From an uncultured bacterium (GTDB lineage Bacteria; Oederibacteriota; PGYV01; Palsa-1178): DNA of 64,000 bases. Positions within the stretch are counted from its first letter, which is position 1, and each line of letters starts with the position of its first letter. The stretch covers positions 62,001 through 126,000 of the forward strand of contig CALAOR010000081.1 in assembly GCA_937889595.1 (NCBI GenBank), read 5' to 3'. The notes below the pieces were generated by a model. The model had not been told where the DNA came from and ran no database searches. It saw nothing but the letters and a program-made list of their open reading frames with translations. The position numbers and the translations under genes were made by a program. This document shows positions 61,949 through 64,000 of the stretch, in pieces.

Positions 61949-63300
61949 TGGCTGAAACACCAAGGGAGTTTGAAAAGGGGGACCTGACTAAACACCTGAT
62001 CTATCTTGCCGTGCCCCTTTTGATAGTGAACCTCATGCAGAATTTTTTTTCCATATTTGACATGTTCCTGCTGGGCAAGATCGGCGTGCAGGCGCAGTCG
62101 GCCATATCCATAATAGGGTTCATAATAGCCACATTCTGGTCCATGACAGGCGGCTTAACGACAGGCGCGATAGCCATGGCCTCACGCTACTGCGGAAGGA
62201 AAGATTTCGGGCTGCTGAAAAAGACCGTTGTAAACACCATGTTCACCGCGTACCTGTTTACGCTCATTTACGTTATCCTGCACTATATATTCAGGGACCA
62301 GATACTGCATTTTTTCGGGGCAAAAGGCGAAACATTCGTACTGGCAAAAAGCATCTTCCTGACCTGCCTTATATCCATATTAAATGACAGCGGACTGTTC
62401 ATATTTTTCGGCATACTGCGCGCGACAGGCTACATACGCAGGCATTTCTACCTGCTGTTCGTTTCCATCGGCTTGAACACGGTCTTTGAACCGCTTTTTA
62501 TTTACGGATGGCTCGGGTTCCCGCATATGGGCATCCAGGGCGCGCCCATGGCCAGGCTCATGTCATATATAGTCACCACCTTCATTATGATATACATACT
62601 GACAAATACAAAAGGCATACTGAAGATAGAATTGAAAAATATAAAACTTGACCTTTCCTTTCTCCTTGAATATATAAAAATATCCATGCCCGCGTGGGCG
62701 CAGGGCCTGCTGTCAAATATAGCCGGCCTTGTCATGTTAAGGATCGCCGCGCCATACGGAGACAATCTGCTCGCCGTGCTGGGCATAGGCTCCAGGCTGG
62801 ACGGTTTTGTGATGATGCTGGGTTGGGCCATAAGCGGTTCAGCCACGGTCATGGTCGGCCATAATCTGGGCGCGGGCCAGGTAAAAAGGGCGGAGGATAC
62901 GATAATTACGGCCCTGAAATTATGTACTATCTTTACTTTAACCTGTTTTCTGGTATTTTTTAATTTCCCGGGATGGGTTATGTCAATATTCACGTCAAAT
63001 CAGGAAGTCATAAGATATGGCACCCAGTATCTGCAGACAGTATCCCCGTTCTACCTGGCGCTCGGAGTGGGCCTGATGTCTGGCGCGGCATTTAACGGCG
63101 CCGGAGCCACAAACACGCCCATGGTCATTAACGCGATAGCCTTCTTCGGCTTCCAAATCCCGACGGCCCTGCTGCTGGTCAGGCTCTCGTCAGTGGGGCC
63201 CAGGGGTATTTTCTGGGGCATCGCGTCGGTGTTCCTGTTCCAGGGCATAGCTGGATGGATAATGTACAAACGCGGAGGATGGAAGGAAAAGAAGATTTAA
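61948..63300 (+). CDS. MATE family efflux transporter, second of a tandem pair
   Basis: AGGAG (61938-61942) precedes the ATG. The 450-residue protein is a diverged paralogue of the preceding gene, with 'FEKGDLTKHLIYLAVPLLIVNLMQNFFSIFDMFLLGKIG', 'LRATGYIRRHF', 'GSATVMVGHNLGAG' and 'FNGAGATNTPMVI'. The matched starts and lengths suggest a local duplication. Because translation is coupled, the two may be made in similar amounts. Substrate unknown. Confidence 0.92.
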   Translation: MAETPREFEKGDLTKHLIYLAVPLLIVNLMQNFFSIFDMFLLGKIGVQAQSAISIIGFIIATFWSMTGGLTTGAIAMASRYCGRKDFGLLKKTVVNTMFTAYLFTLIYVILHYIFRDQILHFFGAKGETFVLAKSIFLTCLISILNDSGLFIFFGILRATGYIRRHFYLLFVSIGLNTVFEPLFIYGWLGFPHMGIQGAPMARLMSYIVTTFIMIYILTNTKGILKIELKNIKLDLSFLLEYIKISMPAWAQGLLSNIAGLVMLRIAAPYGDNLLAVLGIGSRLDGFVMMLGWAISGSATVMVGHNLGAGQVKRAEDTIITALKLCTIFTLTCFLVFFNFPGWVMSIFTSNQEVIRYGTQYLQTVSPFYLALGVGLMSGAAFNGAGATNTPMVINAIAFFGFQIPTALLLVRLSSVGPRGIFWGIASVFLFQGIAGWIMYKRGGWKEKKI

Positions 63301-63338
63301 AACCTCTCCTTGACATAATTAATAAAAATTTATTACAC

Positions 63339-63372
63339 TTGACAATCTATACGGTTTCGTATAGATTGTCAA
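63339..63372 (+). promoter_or_regulatory. Perfect palindromic operator overlapping a promoter
   Basis: TTGACAATCTATACG-gttt-CGTATAGATTGTCAA is a perfect 15-bp inverted repeat. TTGACA (63339-63344) and TAGATT (63362-63367), 17 bases apart, form a promoter within it. Such a site resembles a TetR-type operator controlling its own promoter. Confidence 0.65.
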
Positions 63373-63373
63373 C

Positions 63374-63430
63374 ATGAGCCTAAAACGAAACGTTTATCAA
63401 AGCATAAATCAAGAAAAAGGGGTCAGGTAA
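63374..63430 (+). pseudogene. Cut-off reading frame behind the operator (18 codons)
   Basis: ATG 63374, two bases after the palindrome, encodes MSLKRNVYQSINQEKGVR and ends in the downstream hairpin. It may be the remaining start of the regulator or target gene of that operator. It is too short to assign. Confidence 0.3.
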
Positions 63431-63455
63431 TAGGTTAAGACCTGACTTCTTTTTC
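63413..63455. terminator. Terminator-like hairpin (ggggtcaggt type)
   Basis: gaaaaaggggtcaggt (63413-63428) pairs with acctgacttctttttc (63440-63455) with only two G-U wobbles, and the right arm ends in a T-rich run. The ggggtcagg word is also common in bacterial palindromic repeats. Confidence 0.6.
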
Positions 63456-63498
63456 AGACTGCGTAAGGAGCCCCCCCCGTTTTGACTTAAAAACATGC

Positions 63499-63567
63499 TT
63501 GTTTTTGACGTGATTGAATGTTATAATTGTATCAAATTATGAAGCGATTAGCACGGCTAACCGCTTC
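63499..63567 (+). promoter_or_regulatory. Promoter and leader hairpin of the Fic gene
   Basis: TTGTTT (63499-63504) and TATAAT (63522-63527) are 17 bases apart. A dyad (aaaaaca-tgct-tgttttt) covers the -35. In the leader, gaagcgattagc-acg-gctaaccgcttc (63541-63567) forms a 12-bp stem with one mismatch, just before the ribosome site AAGGCGG. Confidence 0.55.
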
Positions 63568-63585
63568 AGCTAAAAAGGCGGCAAA

Positions 63586-64000
63586 ATGGCGGAATATATA
63601 TGGCAGAACAGTTCATGGCCGGAATTGACATGGGACAGCTCAGCATTGCTGCCTATATTGGGAAAGGCGCGCCTTATGCAGGGCAGGCTTTTAGGCGGCG
63701 TAAAACGCCTGGGATTTGAGCCCGGAAAAGCTGCGCAGGCGGATATTCTGGCTGAAGAGGCGGTCAAGACCGCCGCGATAGAGGGGGAGACCCTGAATCC
63801 CCAAATGGTGCGTTCTTCTGTTGCCAGGCACCTGGGATTGAAGACGGCGGGGCTGATCCCGGCAACACGTTCTGTTGACTCTCTGGTGGAAGTGATCCTG
63901 GACGCTGTGCAAAAACGGGATAAACCGCTTTCCGCATCAAGGCTGAAAGCATGGCATGCGTCGCTTTTTCCAACGGGTTATTCAGGGCTTCACAGGATAC
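63586..64000 (+). CDS. DUF4172-Fic family protein, N-terminal part (runs off the window)
   Basis: AAGGCGG precedes ATG 63586 and the frame is open to the window end (138 residues seen). The start matches DUF4172: 'YIWQNSSWPELTWDSSALLPILGKA', 'GRLLGGVKRLGF'. The motif TAAIEG (Thr62-Gly67) fits the Fic inhibitory helix [S/T]xxxE[G/N]. Then come 'VRSSVARHLGL', 'VDSLVEVILDAVQ' and 'RLKAWHASLFPTGYSG'. The Fic HPFxxGNG active site would lie beyond the window. Fic enzymes AMPylate proteins; the inhibitory motif keeps them quiet. Confidence 0.9.
   Translation, partial: MAEYIWQNSSWPELTWDSSALLPILGKARLMQGRLLGGVKRLGFEPGKAAQADILAEEAVKTAAIEGETLNPQMVRSSVARHLGLKTAGLIPATRSVDSLVEVILDAVQKRDKPLSASRLKAWHASLFPTGYSGLHRI

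Overview
The window looks like a chromosome segment of an uncultured diderm bacterium with mid-range GC content. Signs of a diderm are lipoprotein signal peptides, a small beta-barrel-like protein, a LolA-like protein, and MurE with the meso-diaminopimelate DNPR motif. Several surface proteins carry long Thr/Pro linkers and FlgD-like or 'YPNP' C-terminal domains, a style I associate with candidate phyla such as Goldbacteria. That assignment is an impression, not a result.

Layout. 1-6.8 kb: the end of a membrane protein, then a 1,376-residue secreted Thr-rich protein with its own promoter, a nested palindromic element and two small genes. 6.9-10.8 kb: a SPOR/beta-propeller protein, then a lipoprotein ending in a formylglycine-generating-enzyme (FGE) type C-type-lectin fold. 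Its last ~35 codons look like the variable region of a diversity-generating retroelement (DGR). It is bracketed by repeats and followed by a candidate structured RNA. No reverse transcriptase or template repeat was found in the window.

11.0-32.0 kb: one long, tightly coupled division and cell wall (dcw) cluster: mraZ, a STAS gene, rsmH, ftsL-like, ftsI, murE, murF, mraY, murD, ftsW, murG, murC, murB, ddl, ftsQ-like, ftsA, ftsZ, then amidase, pgeF/yfiH and DUF116. Many joints are 4-base ATGA overlaps. It starts with a good promoter containing TGGG-type MraZ boxes. It supplies nearly all lipid II synthesis steps after UDP-MurNAc, plus the Z-ring core.

32.0-46.1 kb: mixed housekeeping genes (priA, queF, OsmC-like, nitroreductase-like, DUF169, DinB-like) and several exported lipoproteins, some with Thr-rich linkers. 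46.4-58.1 kb: one giant 3,872-residue exported protein with von Willebrand A, Ig-like, six PPC-like, paired beta-sandwich and FlgD-like domains joined by Thr-rich spacers. 58.2-64.0 kb: a short-chain dehydrogenase, an array of 92-93 bp palindromic repeats, dcd, an EamA-type protein, two tandem MATE transporters, a palindromic promoter with a cut-off reading frame, and the start of a DUF4172-Fic protein that leaves the window.

No rRNA, tRNA, CRISPR array or transposase gene was recognised.
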